Shown here: positions 1 through 9,031 of the stretch, one piece after another | Position numbering within the stretch: position 1 is the first letter of the stretch | How the letters are laid out: each line of letters begins with the position of its first letter | Assembly: GCF_014656435.1 (NCBI RefSeq) | Contig: NZ_BNCK01000013.1 | Coordinates: 17,067 to 81,066 of the forward strand | Length of the DNA: 64,000 nucleotides | Source: Thalassotalea marina | Lineage (GTDB): Bacteria > Pseudomonadota > Gammaproteobacteria > Enterobacterales > Alteromonadaceae | Direction of reading: 5' to 3' | The notes under the pieces: model-generated | Seen by the model: only the letters and a program-made list of their open reading frames with translations | Database searches by the model: none | Told to the model about the DNA's origin: nothing | Program-made: the position numbers and the translations under genes

Positions 1-483
1 CTCTGCTTGTGCGTAACTTTCTAAAATTTCCTTTGCAATTGCATTGCCCTTTTTAAATGCAACTGATAAACGATCTGTGTCAGCTTCGTATAAAAATACT
101 TGAGTCTTCAACACGTCAGCGGCAGGTCGTGAAACGCTTTCATCGTCGCCTAGCGCTAAATCAAGTAATACTTCAATAGAAGGACCACCTTTCATATGAG
201 AAAGTAACTCAAATGCAAATTCAGACGAAATTTCAGCAACAGTTTGTTGACCTAAAATGATTTCTTTTAGGAACTTTGCTTTAACGCCAGCTGCACTTGT
301 AGTACCAGGAAGGGTGTTGTAGATAAAGAATTTTAGAGAATCTTCGCGATGCTCGTTAGTTGTGTCTTTGATTTGCTCAATAATTTCAGATAGCAAATCA
401 GCGCTATCGATTGGCTTTGGATTTAAACCTAACTCCGCTTTGCGGGTTGCGATTTCTGCCATGTAATCTGAATACAAACTCAT
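1..483 (-). CDS. acnB: Aconitate hydratase B, N-terminal part (cut by window edge)
   Basis: The reading frame opens at the ATG at 483 and runs off the left edge after 161 codons without a stop. The visible residues (MSLYSDYMAEIATRKAELGL..., then ...SHMKGGPSIEVLLDLAL) resemble the N-terminal HEAT-like domain of the AcnB class of aconitase, including the MQGG/MKGG-type turn. AcnB interconverts citrate and isocitrate in the TCA cycle, and in many proteobacteria also hydrates 2-methylaconitate. The 4Fe-4S catalytic domains would lie outside the window, so no active-site residue can be checked. The call rests on N-terminal similarity recalled from the E. coli protein. Nothing suggests truncation other than the window boundary. 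Confidence 0.82.
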   Translation of the reverse strand, partial: MSLYSDYMAEIATRKAELGLNPKPIDSADLLSEIIEQIKDTTNEHREDSLKFFIYNTLPGTTSAAGVKAKFLKEIILGQQTVAEISSEFAFELLSHMKGGPSIEVLLDLALGDDESVSRPAADVLKTQVFLYEADTDRLSVAFKKGNAIAKEILESYAQAE

Positions 484-582
484 TCAATCCTCTCGGCTCT
501 GTGATACGAATTATAGTTATCCCGCTATTCTACATAATTTTAAGGCGACTGGTAATAGTTCGCTGAAAAACAACGTGAATGG

Positions 583-607
583 TCACTATTTCCAAAAGAA
601 ATAGTGA
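583..607. repeat. Perfect 9-bp inverted repeat upstream of acnB
   Basis: TCACTATTT at 583-591 is repeated inverted as AAATAGTGA at 599-607 with a 7-base spacer. It lies in the 190-base gap between acnB and the response-regulator gene, roughly 100 bases upstream of the acnB start. No run of T follows on either strand, so a terminator is unlikely. A regulator binding site for acnB is possible but unproven. Confidence 0.35.
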
Positions 608-673
608 ATATCAAATCCATAAGGTTATTGATATAAAGGATCCGCAATCTATTGGTTAGATTGTAAGCATAGC

Positions 674-1330
674 CTAAATAAGGCCTAAGTCTAATGCCTT
701 AAGAACAGCTCGAGTTCGGTCTCTGGCATCAAGTTTGGTGAGTATAGATGATACTTGGTTTCGTACTGTCCCAACTGATTTATACAGTGCGTCGGCTATT
801 TCATGATTTGAATAGCCTGCAGCTACCAATTTGAGGACTTGTACCTCAATTTTAGTTAGGCTTGGTAAGTAATCATGTTGCCAAGTATCATTAACCAATT
901 CTGAAGAAAGGTCTTTACTAAGTTTGCTAACGCGCTCTGACATGGCAGGTTGTAACCACGTTTCTCCTTGAGCCAATTTTTCAATGGCGCAGGTTAAATC
1001 ATCAAAATTTACATCTTTTCTCAAATAACCTCGCGCCCCCAGTTTAATACAATTTAATACGAGATCATGATCATCAAACGTGGTCAACACTAGGACAGGT
1101 AATTCAATTTGATGTTTAGTTAAATATTCGAGCACGTCGACACCTGACATCACTGGCATGCGTATATCTAAAAGTAAAACATCAGGTAATTGTTGTTCTA
1201 ACAATGATATCAGCGCTTTGCCATCGGCGGCTTCGCCGATAACATTTAGGTTAGCATTAAGCTGTAATAAACTTCGGATCCCTTCGCGGACCAAGGTTTG
1301 GTCGTCAGCTAACATGATTGAGATGCTCAT
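674..1330 (-). CDS. NarL/LuxR-family response regulator
   Basis: This 218-residue protein has an N-terminal receiver domain (about 1-120) with the acidic pair DD at 9-10, the phospho-acceptor Asp55 in LLLDIRMP, and the conserved Lys near 105 (YLRKD). A C-terminal LuxR-type helix-turn-helix spans about 155-218 (AAGYSNHEIADALYKSVGTV). Its ATG overlaps the stop of the upstream histidine-kinase gene by four bases (ATGA), so the two are translationally coupled. It should bind DNA when phosphorylated by that kinase. The divergent mipA-like gene, with repeated TGACA elements upstream, is a plausible target (inference). Confidence 0.93.
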   Translation of the reverse strand: MSISIMLADDQTLVREGIRSLLQLNANLNVIGEAADGKALISLLEQQLPDVLLLDIRMPVMSGVDVLEYLTKHQIELPVLVLTTFDDHDLVLNCIKLGARGYLRKDVNFDDLTCAIEKLAQGETWLQPAMSERVSKLSKDLSSELVNDTWQHDYLPSLTKIEVQVLKLVAAGYSNHEIADALYKSVGTVRNQVSSILTKLDARDRTRAVLKALDLGLI

Positions 1331-2460
1331 ATATACTCCTGAGAATCGGGTAAGTTGATCAATAACCGGCAGCCATCTTTGTTGATGGTGATATCAAAGT
1401 TTCCATCTAACTTTTCAATGCGCTCTTTCATGCCTGTTAAACCATGGCCTGGTTGAATACCATGGTTATTTATTCCATTGTCTTTAATGCTAAGTTGTAC
1501 TTGATCTTCTGTTCTGTGCAGGTTGATTTCGCATGAGTCAGCGTTACTGTGTTTTAATATGTTGGTAATGCCTTCTTGCACAGATCTAAAAGTAGCTTCC
1601 GCTACACGAGCATCGTGAGTGGTAAATTTTTCTGCAATAGTAAGCTTAATGTCAATCGCTTCTATGTCTGAAACTAGTTGCTCAATTGCATCGACAACTT
1701 CTAAAGGTTTTTCATGCCTAAGTTCACTTACCGCCTCTCGTACATCACTAAGTAACATGCGAGTAATATTTTGTGCTCTGCTAATATTTTCTTGCCCTTG
1801 CTGGCTAACGACTTGTTTTGCTACTTCAAGTTGTAAACTTAAGGCGGTAAGGTGATGCCCCATGGCGTCATGTAAATCGCGAGCTATTTTCATACGCTCA
1901 TCACGTTTGGCAGTTGCTGTTAACAGTTGTTGAGTGGCCTTAAGCTCTCGGACTAAATGAGACGCTTTTTCTCTGGCTTTTTTTTCATTTTTTAATCGAT
2001 GAATGATGTAAATCGCAAATAAATTGAACGCGGAGAATAAACAAGCGTTGATCAAAGCACCTTCATCCAAAATGAGTGGAAAGTAACTAAAAGGAATTGC
2101 TACACCTAACATGATAGCGCGCCTAAGCGGTACATGTTCGGCAAGATCTGAAACAAAAATAATGGCAAGGATCAAAATTAAACCATTATTAAATTGCACC
2201 ATCAAAACGATTAACGAAATACCACTACAAATAAAACCAACAAGGATATTACGTTTGGTGTGAATCAATAAAAAGCCAACTACATAAATTGCAAAACACG
2301 CTATCGCTATTACTAAACCTGTGTAAGAAAAAGCAAAAATAGGCTCTAGAATCGTGGTGCCTTTATACCATTGATACAAGCTAATACCTGCAACAATTGC
2401 CCAAGTACAAAAGCCAATAAGAATTTCAGGGTCGAGTTGTTTTATTTTACGTATGTTCAT
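1327..2460 (-). CDS. Sensor histidine kinase (HisKA_3/DesK type), polytopic membrane sensor
   Basis: This 377-residue protein has five or six hydrophobic segments between residues about 13 and 155 and no large periplasmic loop. That suggests it senses a signal in or at the membrane, as DesK- and LiaS-type kinases do. A short coiled-coil region (about 157-190) leads into the HisKA_3 dimerisation helix with the H-box ARDLHDAMGHHLT, His197 being the phosphorylated residue. The HATPase domain follows, with the N-box-like NILKHS and the G-box GHGLTGM. The partner is the response regulator immediately downstream. The divergent neighbours encode an outer-membrane MipA protein and a lipoprotein, so an envelope-stress role is a reasonable inference. 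Confidence 0.92.
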   Translation of the reverse strand: MNIRKIKQLDPEILIGFCTWAIVAGISLYQWYKGTTILEPIFAFSYTGLVIAIACFAIYVVGFLLIHTKRNILVGFICSGISLIVLMVQFNNGLILILAIIFVSDLAEHVPLRRAIMLGVAIPFSYFPLILDEGALINACLFSAFNLFAIYIIHRLKNEKKAREKASHLVRELKATQQLLTATAKRDERMKIARDLHDAMGHHLTALSLQLEVAKQVVSQQGQENISRAQNITRMLLSDVREAVSELRHEKPLEVVDAIEQLVSDIEAIDIKLTIAEKFTTHDARVAEATFRSVQEGITNILKHSNADSCEINLHRTEDQVQLSIKDNGINNHGIQPGHGLTGMKERIEKLDGNFDITINKDGCRLLINLPDSQEYI

Positions 2461-2483
2461 GTGGGCATTTTCTCACGTGATTT

Positions 2484-2548
2484 TGACATGTCCAATAGAA
2501 CAAATGTCATGATTTGTGACAGGTTTTAGAAAACCGTGACATTTGACA
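2484..2548. promoter_or_regulatory. Cluster of TGACA/TGTCA half-sites between the two-component genes and mipA
   Basis: In the divergent intergenic region TGACA or its complement occurs at 2484-2488, 2505-2509, 2517-2521, 2537-2541 and 2544-2548. A perfect palindrome GGTTTTAGAAAACC (2522-2535) sits between two of the copies, and ACAAAT...ATTTGT frames another. The density of repeated half-sites is what a NarL-type regulator binding its own promoter and the divergent gene would need. No biochemical support is available from sequence alone. Confidence 0.45.
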
Positions 2549-2610
2549 CATGCAGAGCAAAGCTCAAGTCTTTAGCCTATGCATCACTAAAGCAAGGAGT
2601 GATGTTAACT

Positions 2611-3384
2611 ATGTTATTTGACAAGAAGATTATCGCATGCATTGGTTTAATGCTGTCAAACAATGTCATTGCACAGCAGTGGCAATTAGAAGTTGGTGGC
2701 GGTGGATTTTATCAATCTAGTTTATTTACAGGTGTTGATGGCACATTACTTGGATTGCCGTATATCAATGCAGAATACGGCCGTTGGTCACTTGGAATGA
2801 AACATGGATTGTTTCGTTATCGTTTGTTTGACAAAGATTCATCCTTTCAAACCTGGGTAGGGTTAGGTATAAGAGATGAAACTTACGGTGGCATTTTTAT
2901 GCGTGATTCCGATTTATCAGACGATAGAGTTTTTAACGGATACAAAGCCGGTGATACTGATTTCACCTATACCGTGAGTATGCAATGGCATGACCTTGCG
3001 CTAAATTTTGAGCAAGATTTTTCCAACCATTCAGAAGGGTATGTTGCAGATATTAGTTATCAATTTCTTGATATCCCGGTTACTCAACAATTCTTTATCA
3101 AAGCAAAAGCAGGCGCACGTTATTACGATGAAAATTACGTTGATTATATCTATGGCGTTTCGCAAGAAAATAGCAATTTAAGGGTAGGGCGTTATTTCTA
3201 TCAAGGTGAAGCTGCAACTAATGGTTATGCAAGCATCGACTTGATTTATGCCTTCAACAAAAACTGGACATTAATTAGTTCAACGAAAGCAGAACATATT
3301 GCCGATGAAATCGCAAACAGTCCGCTGGTTGATGAAGATGTCAGTTATTCAATGATGTTATTACTTACATATAAGGGACTATGA
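2611..3384 (+). CDS. MipA/OmpV-family outer-membrane protein
   Basis: Starting at the ATG at 2611, which AGGAG at 2595-2599 precedes by 11 bases, the protein is 257 residues. It begins with a signal peptide (KKIIACIGLMLSNNVIA, probable cut before QQW). A longer in-frame reading from a GTG at 2536 would bury this signal, and the ATG at 2602 has its Shine-Dalgarno too close. The body is a beta-barrel with the family pattern YIYGVS near the middle and NSPLVDEDVSYS near the end, closing on an aromatic/aliphatic strand. MipA links MltA and PBP1B in E. coli, but most homologues are simply porin-like. The next gene overlaps its stop by four bases (ATGA). Confidence 0.85.
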   Translation: MLFDKKIIACIGLMLSNNVIAQQWQLEVGGGGFYQSSLFTGVDGTLLGLPYINAEYGRWSLGMKHGLFRYRLFDKDSSFQTWVGLGIRDETYGGIFMRDSDLSDDRVFNGYKAGDTDFTYTVSMQWHDLALNFEQDFSNHSEGYVADISYQFLDIPVTQQFFIKAKAGARYYDENYVDYIYGVSQENSNLRVGRYFYQGEAATNGYASIDLIYAFNKNWTLISSTKAEHIADEIANSPLVDEDVSYSMMLLLTYKGL

Positions 3385-4037
3385 TGAGAACTATGTTTTG
3401 GGTAGCCTGCTCGGTTTTATTATTGGGATGTGATTCTGATGATGTTGAAGAGTTTCTCGATTACGATGACGGATTTAATAAAAACTATTATCGGGTCAGT
3501 AATCTCACTGGTGAAGATATAGATGTTTATATAAGAAGCTCTGACTATGACGGTGATAAACGTAATCCGTTTAAATCAAAGTATCGCAAACTGAAACAAT
3601 TGTCAGATGGCCAACAAAAAGAGTTTAGCTATCGCCATAACTACACAACGCAGATCAACATTGGAGCGAGTTTTTCTTATGATGACGCAAATCAAACTTA
3701 TCAAGAATACTCTGTTGATTACAATCGAGATTATCACCTCATTGTTTGGCAACAAGGTGAAAATTTAAATCACCGTTTTTATAAACGAAGAGACAACCAC
3801 AAAGACGATAAAATCACGTTAAGAGTAATAAGCGTTGTTGAAAACGGATTGTTGGAAACACCAGAGGGTAATTTTAACATGGTTAGGGGAGACATTAGTG
3901 AGCAATTTCGTATTGAAAATTGTGCAACTAGTGTATTTTTTAATGGTGTTGAAGTGGATTTATGTGATGGTGATTACGGAAAAAGTTACTTAGTCATTCT
4001 TGATGACAATCGCACGTTAATAGTACCTGAAAAATAA
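3381..4037 (+). CDS. Predicted lipoprotein of unknown function
   Basis: This 218-residue protein starts with MMRTMFWVACSVLLLGCDSDD. The LLLGC lipobox predicts lipidation at Cys17, and the Asp residues straight after it suggest inner-membrane retention if the Lol +2 rule holds here. The mature part is hydrophilic, rich in Tyr, Asp and Asn, with no motif I recognise. A Cys pair near the C-terminus (ENCATSV...VDLCDG) could form a disulfide. It overlaps the mipA-like gene by ATGA and is almost certainly co-transcribed with it, so it probably shares control by the adjacent two-component system. Confidence 0.72.
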   Translation: MMRTMFWVACSVLLLGCDSDDVEEFLDYDDGFNKNYYRVSNLTGEDIDVYIRSSDYDGDKRNPFKSKYRKLKQLSDGQQKEFSYRHNYTTQINIGASFSYDDANQTYQEYSVDYNRDYHLIVWQQGENLNHRFYKRRDNHKDDKITLRVISVVENGLLETPEGNFNMVRGDISEQFRIENCATSVFFNGVEVDLCDGDYGKSYLVILDDNRTLIVPEK

Positions 4038-4120
4038 TGCGAATTATTTTCAAATAAAACGTAAGAAAATAATGAATGCGCAGACTAGATGTTGCGATTA
4101 GCGAAAATTAGGGATGAATG

Positions 4121-4291
4121 ATGGATAAATTCGAGAAAAAGATATCAGAAAACCCGTGGTTGGTAGGATTTGCAACTGAATTTGCCTTTTTACAAGCGCT
4201 GGCAAAATCAAGAACACTTCAGGTCATGGTTGCTATAGCGATAGTTTTCGCTGCGATATTTTTTACGTTTTTAGTTTATTACCCAAAATAA
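4121..4291 (+). CDS. Small membrane protein (56 residues), unknown
   Basis: An ATG at 4121 opens a 56-codon frame ending at the TAA at 4289-4291. An AGGG about seven bases upstream serves as ribosome site. The product begins with a charged amphipathic stretch (MDKFEKKISENPW), then a middle part ending in SRTLQ, and ends with one clear transmembrane helix (VAIAIVFAAIFFTFLVYY). It lies 14 bases before the next small membrane protein gene, and the pair looks like a mini-operon. I do not recognise the family. Confidence 0.6.
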   Translation: MDKFEKKISENPWLVGFATEFAFLQALAKSRTLQVMVAIAIVFAAIFFTFLVYYPK

Positions 4292-4305
4292 AGGGAATTG
4301 GAATC

Positions 4306-4533
4306 GTGTTAGATAGAATATTTGGTACATCATTGCTTATGTTGGCTTTGAGTATTTTTCTGCACCTTTGGGCCGGAACTACTGCCAATATTGTATTGTT
4401 GATAGTAGAACTAGTTCCATATAGTGAAATCGATCAATATGGAGTGCTCAGCAAATTGTTATCGATGAGTTTGGTGCTGATTTTAGTGCCGCTAGGTTTT
4501 ACTGCACTGAGGCAACAACCCGAAGACTTTTAA
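4306..4533 (+). CDS. Small membrane protein (75 residues), unknown
   Basis: The frame starts at a GTG (4306) preceded by AAGGGAATTGG and encodes 75 residues. There are two transmembrane segments (GTSLLMLALSIFLHLWAG with the following stretch, and MSLVLILVPLGFTAL) and a short polar tail (RQQPEDF). It follows the 56-residue protein closely and is followed at once by a strong bidirectional terminator. Function is unknown. Size and hydrophobicity suggest an accessory subunit or membrane-stress peptide, but that is guesswork. Confidence 0.62.
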   Translation: MLDRIFGTSLLMLALSIFLHLWAGTTANIVLLIVELVPYSEIDQYGVLSKLLSMSLVLILVPLGFTALRQQPEDF

Positions 4534-4535
4534 AA

Positions 4536-4560
4536 AAACGCAAACTTTAAGTTTGCGTTT
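4536..4560. terminator. Bidirectional intrinsic terminator between small membrane gene and trpA
   Basis: AAACGCAAACT (4536-4546) pairs perfectly with AGTTTGCGTTT (4550-4560) around a three-base loop. A-runs on the left and T-runs on the right mean it can end both the rightward small-gene transcript and the leftward trp operon. Confidence 0.88.
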
Positions 4561-4579
4561 ATTTCGTTCGAATACTGCG

Positions 4580-5407
4580 TTATTTTGTTGCCGCTTTCAT
4601 CGAAGCAACAAAATGATGCAAGGCATCTAACATGGCATTTTCATCATCTAGATGATTTTCAATAATCTTTACGGTGGCTGAACCACTAATTGCACCTTTA
4701 GCTCCAGCAGCAATTGCATCTTTTACTTGGCTTGGCTCTGATATACCAAAACCTATTACCGTAGGCGGTGCTTGATGCTTTTCAAGGGCTGAAATTAAGT
4801 GCTCCGCTGGTGTACTAGCGCGTGTTTCAGTACCTGTGACACCTGCACGACTTAATACATAAGTATATCCTTTGCTAGCTTGTGCTATGTTTGCTAAACG
4901 CTCTTCTGATGCATTTGGCGGCGCAATAAAAATAGGTGCAACGTTAGCTGCTAGTGCCGCATCAATAAATGGCTGGCTTTCACGAATAGGTAGATCAGCA
5001 ATCAACACTGAATCAACACCAACGTCAGCCACATCTTGGTAAAACTTTTTGATACCCCGAGCAAACACTAAGTTACCGTATAGTAACAACCCGATAGGGA
5101 TCGCTGGTGCATATTGGCGAATTTCAGCCAAAATTTCTAAGCAAACATCGGTATTAATATTGGCAGCTAGTGCTCGTTTGCCAGCTTCTTGAATGGTAAT
5201 GCCATCAGCGCTTGGATCTGAAAATGGAATGCCTAATTCCAGAGCATCAGCACCGGCGTCAATCAAGGTTTTAATGATTTTTATTGATTGTGTTTTATTT
5301 GGATCGCCTATGGTTACAAACGGGATAAAAGCCCCTTCATTTTTCTCAGCAAGTTGAGCAAAACATTGATCGTATCGTTGGCCTGCTTTCGTTACAGTCA
5401 TGTTCAT
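4580..5407 (-). CDS. trpA: Tryptophan synthase alpha subunit
   Basis: This 275-residue TIM-barrel protein cleaves indole-3-glycerol phosphate to indole and glyceraldehyde 3-phosphate, passing indole to TrpB. The catalytic Glu57 is in [11 protein letters not shown] and the catalytic Asp68 in SADG, matching E49 and D60 of the Salmonella enzyme. The phosphate-binding glycines are in GFGIS and GAISGSA near the C-terminus. AGGAG precedes the ATG at 5407 by six bases. It is the last gene of the minus-strand trp operon, three bases after trpB, and is followed by a terminator. Confidence 0.97.
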   Translation of the reverse strand: MNMTVTKAGQRYDQCFAQLAEKNEGAFIPFVTIGDPNKTQSIKIIKTLIDAGADALELGIPFSDPSADGITIQEAGKRALAANINTDVCLEILAEIRQYAPAIPIGLLLYGNLVFARGIKKFYQDVADVGVDSVLIADLPIRESQPFIDAALAANVAPIFIAPPNASEERLANIAQASKGYTYVLSRAGVTGTETRASTPAEHLISALEKHQAPPTVIGFGISEPSQVKDAIAAGAKGAISGSATVKIIENHLDDENAMLDALHHFVASMKAATK

Positions 5408-5410
5408 GAA

Positions 5411-6613
5411 TTACTCCTTATCGCCGTTTAAAATGGTGTGAACGTGAGCCAAATCTTTATCGCCTCGGCCCGATAGGTTAACCAAAAATATGGTTTCTTC
5501 GGTAACTTCTTCAGCCATTTTTAAGGCTTGTGCTAACGCATGTGATGACTCTAATGCTGGAATAATTCCCTCATTGCGCGCTAGTGCTTGGAAAGCTGAC
5601 AATGCTTCATCGTCGTTAATCGCGACATAATCAGCACGTCCTGTTTCTTTTAAAAATGCGTGTTGTGGGCCAACGCCTGGATAATCTAAACCAGCTGACA
5701 CAGAATACGACTCTTCAATTTGACCAAATTTATCTTGCATGATGTAAGTGTAGGCGCCGTGTAACATACCCTTGCTACCTGCACAGATAGTTGCACCATG
5801 TTCGTGAGTTTCAATACCCTTACCACCTGGCTCCACGCCAATGAGTTTTACGTCTTGCTCTTTAATAAAATCATTAAACATACCGATGGCATTTGAACCT
5901 CCACCAACACAAGCCAGTACATAATCAGGTAGTCGACCTTCTTGCTCTAGCAATTGTGCTTTGGCTTCTTCGCCGATCATTTTTTGAAATTCACGTACTA
6001 TCGTTGGGAACGGATGAGGACCTGCTGCAGTGCCTAATAAATAATGCGCTGAGTCATAATTTGCTGACCAATCGCGTAATGCTTCGTTTACCGCATCTTT
6101 TAATGTGCCAGCTCCTGCTGTTACAGGGATAACTTCAGCACCCATTAATCGCATACGAAATACGTTAGGTTGTTGACGTGCACAATCAACTGCGCCCATA
6201 TAAACGCGACATTTAAGCCCTAACAGTGAACACGCAATTGCGGTTGCTACGCCGTGCTGTCCAGCACCCGTTTCCGCGATAATTTCAGTTTTTCCCATGC
6301 GTTTGGCGAGCAGTGCTTGGCCTAACACTTGGTTGGTTTTATGCGCGCCACCGTGTAACAAGTCTTCACGCTTTAGGTAAATTTTAGCTAACGGGTTGTT
6401 AGATAAATTTCTAGTTAAGGTCAGTGGTGTAGGACGACCAGCGTAATTGACCAATAAATCATTAAACTCGGCTAAAAAAGCTTCGTCTTGCTGAGAGTCG
6501 ACAAATGCTTGTTCAAGTTGTTCCAATGCTGGCACCAAAAGCTCGCCAACAAACATTCCACCAAATTCACCAAAATAGGCAGAAATTTGCTTATTATTTT
6601 GTTCTGTAGTCAT
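5411..6613 (-). CDS. trpB: Tryptophan synthase beta subunit
   Basis: The PLP enzyme condenses indole with serine to give tryptophan. I take the ATG at 6613 ([20 protein letters not shown]), giving 400 residues, the family length. An in-frame extension of 32 codons upstream overlaps the end of trpCF and does not look like TrpB. The PLP lysine is Lys92 in HGGAHKTNQ, and the phosphate-binding loop GGGSNAIG and the GVEPGG segment are intact. The start lies one base after the trpCF stop, so the two are translationally coupled. This is the standard TrpB1 type that pairs with TrpA. Confidence 0.97.
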   Translation of the reverse strand: MTTEQNNKQISAYFGEFGGMFVGELLVPALEQLEQAFVDSQQDEAFLAEFNDLLVNYAGRPTPLTLTRNLSNNPLAKIYLKREDLLHGGAHKTNQVLGQALLAKRMGKTEIIAETGAGQHGVATAIACSLLGLKCRVYMGAVDCARQQPNVFRMRLMGAEVIPVTAGAGTLKDAVNEALRDWSANYDSAHYLLGTAAGPHPFPTIVREFQKMIGEEAKAQLLEQEGRLPDYVLACVGGGSNAIGMFNDFIKEQDVKLIGVEPGGKGIETHEHGATICAGSKGMLHGAYTYIMQDKFGQIEESYSVSAGLDYPGVGPQHAFLKETGRADYVAINDDEALSAFQALARNEGIIPALESSHALAQALKMAEEVTEETIFLVNLSGRGDKDLAHVHTILNGDKE

Positions 6614-6614
6614 G

Positions 6615-8006
6615 TTAATAATTCCGTATTTGCGTGAAAATTTCTTGTAGTTTTTCACGGCTTTTAACGCCTGGACTTGTTTCGGCACCCGAATTAATAT
6701 CCAAACCAAATAATTCTTGTGTGGTTAATTGTTCAATCGCTTGATCGATATTTTCTGTATTTAAACCGCCAGCAAGGAAACTTGTTGATAACGCTTGTTC
6801 AGTGTCATTTAACAGTTGCCATGAAAATGCCTGACCACTGCCAGGGTTTTTACCGTCTAATACATAGCGGTCAACCTGTAAGTTGTTAAGTGGCGGAACA
6901 TCAAGTTCTACTTTTACCGCTCGCCAAATTTGGCATTGTGCCGGTAAAGCTTGTCGTAACTTTTCAATGTATTCGATGTTTTCATTACCATGTAATTGCA
7001 CAGCAAACAGGTTTAAGTTGTTTGCCATGGCGACAACAAACTCGATGTCACTATCAACAAATACACCAACATAATTTAGCGATGGTGCTGTTTCTACGAT
7101 ATTGGCAGCGTCCACAGGTGTAACGTAACGAGGTGATTTTTCTGCAAAGATCAAACCACCATATTGCGCACCAACCTCAATAGCTGCTTGTGCATATTCT
7201 GGGGCAGTTAAACCACAAACTTTGTTTTCACCAAAGATGAGTTTACGGCAAGCTAAGTCAATATCATCTTGCGCCATGATCGAACTGCCCACTAAAAAGC
7301 CATGTACCGCTGGGGCAAGCTCTCGAACTTGATCGTTAGTGTAAATGCCTGACTCAGAAATAATAATTCTATCGTCTGGAATTTTTGGCGCAAAATCAAA
7401 AGTACGTGAAATATCAGTTGAAAGATCGCGTAGGTTACGATTATTAATACCGATGAGTTTTGCATCGAGTGTTATCGCTCGCTCTAACTCTTCGTCGTTT
7501 GATACTTCGGTTAAAATGGCCAAATTGTATTGCTTGGCCACTTCAGCCAATTCGTTGTATTCGTCATCATTAAGCACACTTAACATCAATAAAATAGCGT
7601 CAGCACCATAATAGCGCGCTAAGTGCACTTGATACGTGTCGACAAAAAAGTCTTTGTTAAGCACTGGACAATCTACAGATGCCGTGACAGTTTGCAAATA
7701 TTCAAACTTGCCTTGGAAATACTTTTCATCAGTAAGCACCGAAATGGCAGCAGCATATTTATCGTAAATTTGCGCAATTGCTTTAACGTCGAAGTCTGGG
7801 CGAATTAAACCTTTAGATGGTGAGGCCTTTTTACATTCTAAAATGAAACCTGCATGGTTATTACCTTGGCGTCTATCAAGAGCCGCATACATGTTTTTTT
7901 CAGTAGGCTTTAACAAATCAACGAAGGTTGCTAGTGGTTTATCAATTTTTAGCTGCGCAATTTCTTCACGTTTATCGGCAACAATTTTTGCTAATACATT
8001 GGCCAT
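6615..8006 (-). CDS. trpC: Fused indole-3-glycerol-phosphate synthase / phosphoribosylanthranilate isomerase
   Basis: The 463-residue bifunctional enzyme catalyses the two steps between TrpD and TrpA. The N-terminal half (about 1-255) is the TrpC synthase, with the [10 protein letters not shown] substrate loop, the [10 protein letters not shown] strand and the [10 protein letters not shown] and SESGI motifs. The C-terminal half (about 258-463) is the TrpF isomerase, with [20 protein letters not shown] and GLDINSGAE(T)SPG at the active site. The fusion order is that of enteric bacteria. It overlaps the trpD stop by one base (TAATG), with GAGG seven bases ahead as ribosome site. Confidence 0.96.
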   Translation of the reverse strand: MANVLAKIVADKREEIAQLKIDKPLATFVDLLKPTEKNMYAALDRRQGNNHAGFILECKKASPSKGLIRPDFDVKAIAQIYDKYAAAISVLTDEKYFQGKFEYLQTVTASVDCPVLNKDFFVDTYQVHLARYYGADAILLMLSVLNDDEYNELAEVAKQYNLAILTEVSNDEELERAITLDAKLIGINNRNLRDLSTDISRTFDFAPKIPDDRIIISESGIYTNDQVRELAPAVHGFLVGSSIMAQDDIDLACRKLIFGENKVCGLTAPEYAQAAIEVGAQYGGLIFAEKSPRYVTPVDAANIVETAPSLNYVGVFVDSDIEFVVAMANNLNLFAVQLHGNENIEYIEKLRQALPAQCQIWRAVKVELDVPPLNNLQVDRYVLDGKNPGSGQAFSWQLLNDTEQALSTSFLAGGLNTENIDQAIEQLTTQELFGLDINSGAETSPGVKSREKLQEIFTQIRNY

Positions 8007-9022
8007 TAGGCATCCTCTTGATTTGAAATTGCAACTAGTTGTTCAAGGCTTTGTAACGCTTTGCCTGACGCTAACACTTCGCGTGCAATCGCGGCTGCTT
8101 CATTTAAGCTTGATGCTTTATTGTGTAGGTACAACAAAGCAGCGCAATTAATGATGACTGCACTATTGTGAGCAGGTTTACCCTTACCAGATAAAATGGC
8201 CTTAATGATATCGGCATTTTCCTGTGGTGTACCACCTTTAATATCTTCTAAGGTATAACGTGATAAACCAAAATCTTCCGGAGAAATCGTTTGATGATTA
8301 AGCACTCCGTCCTTTATCTCACATATTGTTGTCTCACCATGCAGGGCAATTTCATCTAGGCCACTGCCGTGTACCACCCACCCACGTTTAACACCAGTTA
8401 ACATTAAACTTTTTGCCATGGTTTCAATCAGCTCTGGCGTGTAAACACCCAATAACATAACTTCAGGTTTAGCAGGGTTAACCAAAGGGCCAAGAATGTT
8501 AAATAAAGTACGAATACCCATAGCTTTACGAACAGGACCCGCATATTTAAAGCCAGGGTGATACGCTGGTGCATAAAGAAAACATAAGTTTGCTTCCTCA
8601 ATACAACGACTTGCCCTCGCTGGTGACATCATTAAATTTACACCAAAGGCTTCTAATAAATCGGCAGAGCCCGACATACTCGATACACTGCGGTTGCCAT
8701 GTTTTGCCATTTTAATACCGCACGCTGCCGCTAAAATAGTAGCAGTGGTGGAGATATTTATGGTATTTGCACCATCACCGCCTGTACCTACGCAATCGCT
8801 AACACCGTATGACTGCAAAGGAAAAGGCGTTGCATATTCGCGTACCGCAACGGCAGCACCGGCAATCTCTTCTGGTGTTTCACCTTTAATTTTTAACGCA
8901 GTTAAAACCGATGCTAATAGCTCAGGTGCAACCTGTCCTTGCATCACTTGAGCAAAAAACTGCTCAGCACTTGATTGTTCTAAGTGTTTACCTTCAACTA
9001 ATTGTTGTAATACTTGATTCAT
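8006..9022 (-). CDS. trpD: Anthranilate phosphoribosyltransferase
   Basis: The 338-residue protein transfers phosphoribosyl from PRPP to anthranilate. The glycine-rich PRPP loop GTGGDGANTINIST begins at residue 79, and the anthranilate-binding stretch KHGNRSVSSMSGSADLLE follows. Both mark the family. Here TrpD is a separate protein, not fused to TrpG as in E. coli. It starts at the ATG at 9022 behind AAGGG, nine bases downstream of trpG, and its stop overlaps the trpCF start. Confidence 0.97.
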   Translation of the reverse strand: MNQVLQQLVEGKHLEQSSAEQFFAQVMQGQVAPELLASVLTALKIKGETPEEIAGAAVAVREYATPFPLQSYGVSDCVGTGGDGANTINISTTATILAAACGIKMAKHGNRSVSSMSGSADLLEAFGVNLMMSPARASRCIEEANLCFLYAPAYHPGFKYAGPVRKAMGIRTLFNILGPLVNPAKPEVMLLGVYTPELIETMAKSLMLTGVKRGWVVHGSGLDEIALHGETTICEIKDGVLNHQTISPEDFGLSRYTLEDIKGGTPQENADIIKAILSGKGKPAHNSAVIINCAALLYLHNKASSLNEAAAIAREVLASGKALQSLEQLVAISNQEDA

Positions 9023-9031
9023 GATCTGCCC

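Noticed and set aside
6614..6709. N-terminal extension of TrpB
   Set aside because: It overlaps the end of trpCF, does not resemble TrpB, and a normal ATG at 6613 gives the family length.
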